Source of the DNA: Sulfitobacter sp. S190
Lineage (GTDB): Bacteria; Pseudomonadota; Alphaproteobacteria; Rhodobacterales; Rhodobacteraceae
DNA: 64,000 nucleotides
Reading direction: 5' to 3'
Assembly: GCF_025141935.1 (NCBI RefSeq)
Contig: NZ_CP081120.1
Span: 3,279,501-3,343,500 of the forward strand
Part shown: piece by piece, positions 63,783 to 64,000 of the stretch
How positions within the stretch are numbered: position 1 is the first letter of the stretch
How the letters are laid out: every line of letters starts with the position of its first letter
Translations under genes and position numbers: made by a program
The notes under the pieces: model-generated
What the model was told of the DNA's origin: nothing
What the model saw: only the letters and a program-made list of their open reading frames with translations
The model's database searches: none

Positions 63783-64000
63783 ATGGCGTCATCGCTTGGA
63801 CTGACCGCGTATCGCGCGCTGGCACGCCGGGGGGAGCCGGCCTATGCCGCGCCCGATGCGCATCCGCCACGCGGCGAACTGGTCTGGCTGCACATCGCCA
63901 ATCGCGAAACACTCATCGCGGCACAGGACCTGGCGTTGCGACTGATCAATGCCCGCCCCGGCACGCATGTGCTTATCACGCTGACTGTGCCGCCCCCACC
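63783..64000 (+). CDS. waaA: 3-deoxy-D-manno-octulosonic acid (Kdo) transferase, N-terminal part
   Basis: Translating from ATG 63783 gives MASSLGLTAYRALARRGEPAYA, then GELVWLHIANRETLIAAQDLALRL and GTHVLITLTVPPPP, the N-terminal pattern of WaaA/KdtA glycosyltransferases in Rhodobacteraceae; only 72 codons fit before the right edge. The enzyme adds Kdo from CMP-Kdo to lipid IVA at the inner membrane. The position after cysQ and the DUF4170 gene supports the call. The start rests on this context. Confidence 0.85.
   Translation, partial: MASSLGLTAYRALARRGEPAYAAPDAHPPRGELVWLHIANRETLIAAQDLALRLINARPGTHVLITLTVPPP

Noticed and set aside
1..64000. tRNA genes, CRISPR arrays, prophage or insertion sequences
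   Set aside because: I looked for T-loop-like motifs, regularly spaced direct repeats, integrase or transposase signatures and target-site duplications and saw none. Short or divergent tRNAs would need a covariance-model search to be excluded.

Overview
The window is high-GC alphaproteobacterial chromosome, most likely from the Roseobacter group of the Rhodobacteraceae. The support is gene order and protein families: dapB divergent from rbfA, DUF3576-leuS-lptE-holA, tldE/pmbA-cysQ-DUF4170-Kdo transferase, rsmB next to a heparinase II/III protein, a ribA with an extra N-terminal domain, and HspQ. I see no tRNA, rRNA, CRISPR array, phage, insertion sequence or replication origin. Genes are densely packed, with many 1-4 nt overlaps and no gap much above 300 bases.

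Left part (1-15,000): a truncated heparinase II/III protein, a PhnD-like binding protein, rsmB, an SDHAF4-like DUF1674 protein and dapB. Then comes the usual rbfA-truB-rpsO-pnp block for ribosome maturation and RNA turnover. It is interrupted here by a phosphodiester glycosidase, a small membrane protein, a DUF1643 protein, an RTX-repeat protein, a glycine-amidinotransferase-like enzyme, a small hypothetical protein and a sugar-transfer-type ATP-grasp protein. rpsO has a clear promoter, a leader hairpin and a terminator; pnp has a hairpin-rich leader and a strong terminator.

Middle (15,000-34,000): L,D-transpeptidase, 1-Cys peroxiredoxin, aldehyde dehydrogenase, RluA-type pseudouridine synthase and RarD. 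Next is a tightly coupled six-gene minus-strand operon, read as XRE-cupin regulator, LysE exporter, GFA protein, FAD/GcvT demethylase, homocysteine methyltransferase and a second FAD/GcvT demethylase. It looks like a unit for stripping methyl groups from betaine, dimethylglycine or sarcosine. Beside it, a Stealth-family phosphotransferase gene is split by an in-frame TAG. Free-methionine-sulfoxide reductase, thiolase, a STAS/anti-sigma-kinase pair, gamma-glutamyltransferase and HspQ follow.

Right part (34,000-64,000): envelope and housekeeping genes, including a lytic-transglycosylase-like lipoprotein, LolA, FtsK, a DapC-like aminotransferase, amidase, UbiH-type hydroxylase, a YbbN-like thioredoxin, exonuclease III, an OmpR-type regulator, RibA, a second YkuD protein, YggS, a major porin, leuS-lptE-holA, a GST, a mechanosensitive channel, fatty-acid-type enzymes, TldE/PmbA and CysQ. 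The window ends inside a Kdo transferase gene.

Less obvious signals are a 23-bp dispersed intergenic repeat (two exact copies plus one degenerate copy), convergent gene pairs that share one CTAG or TTAG as both stop codons, and palindromes in front of the amidinotransferase and the XRE regulator.
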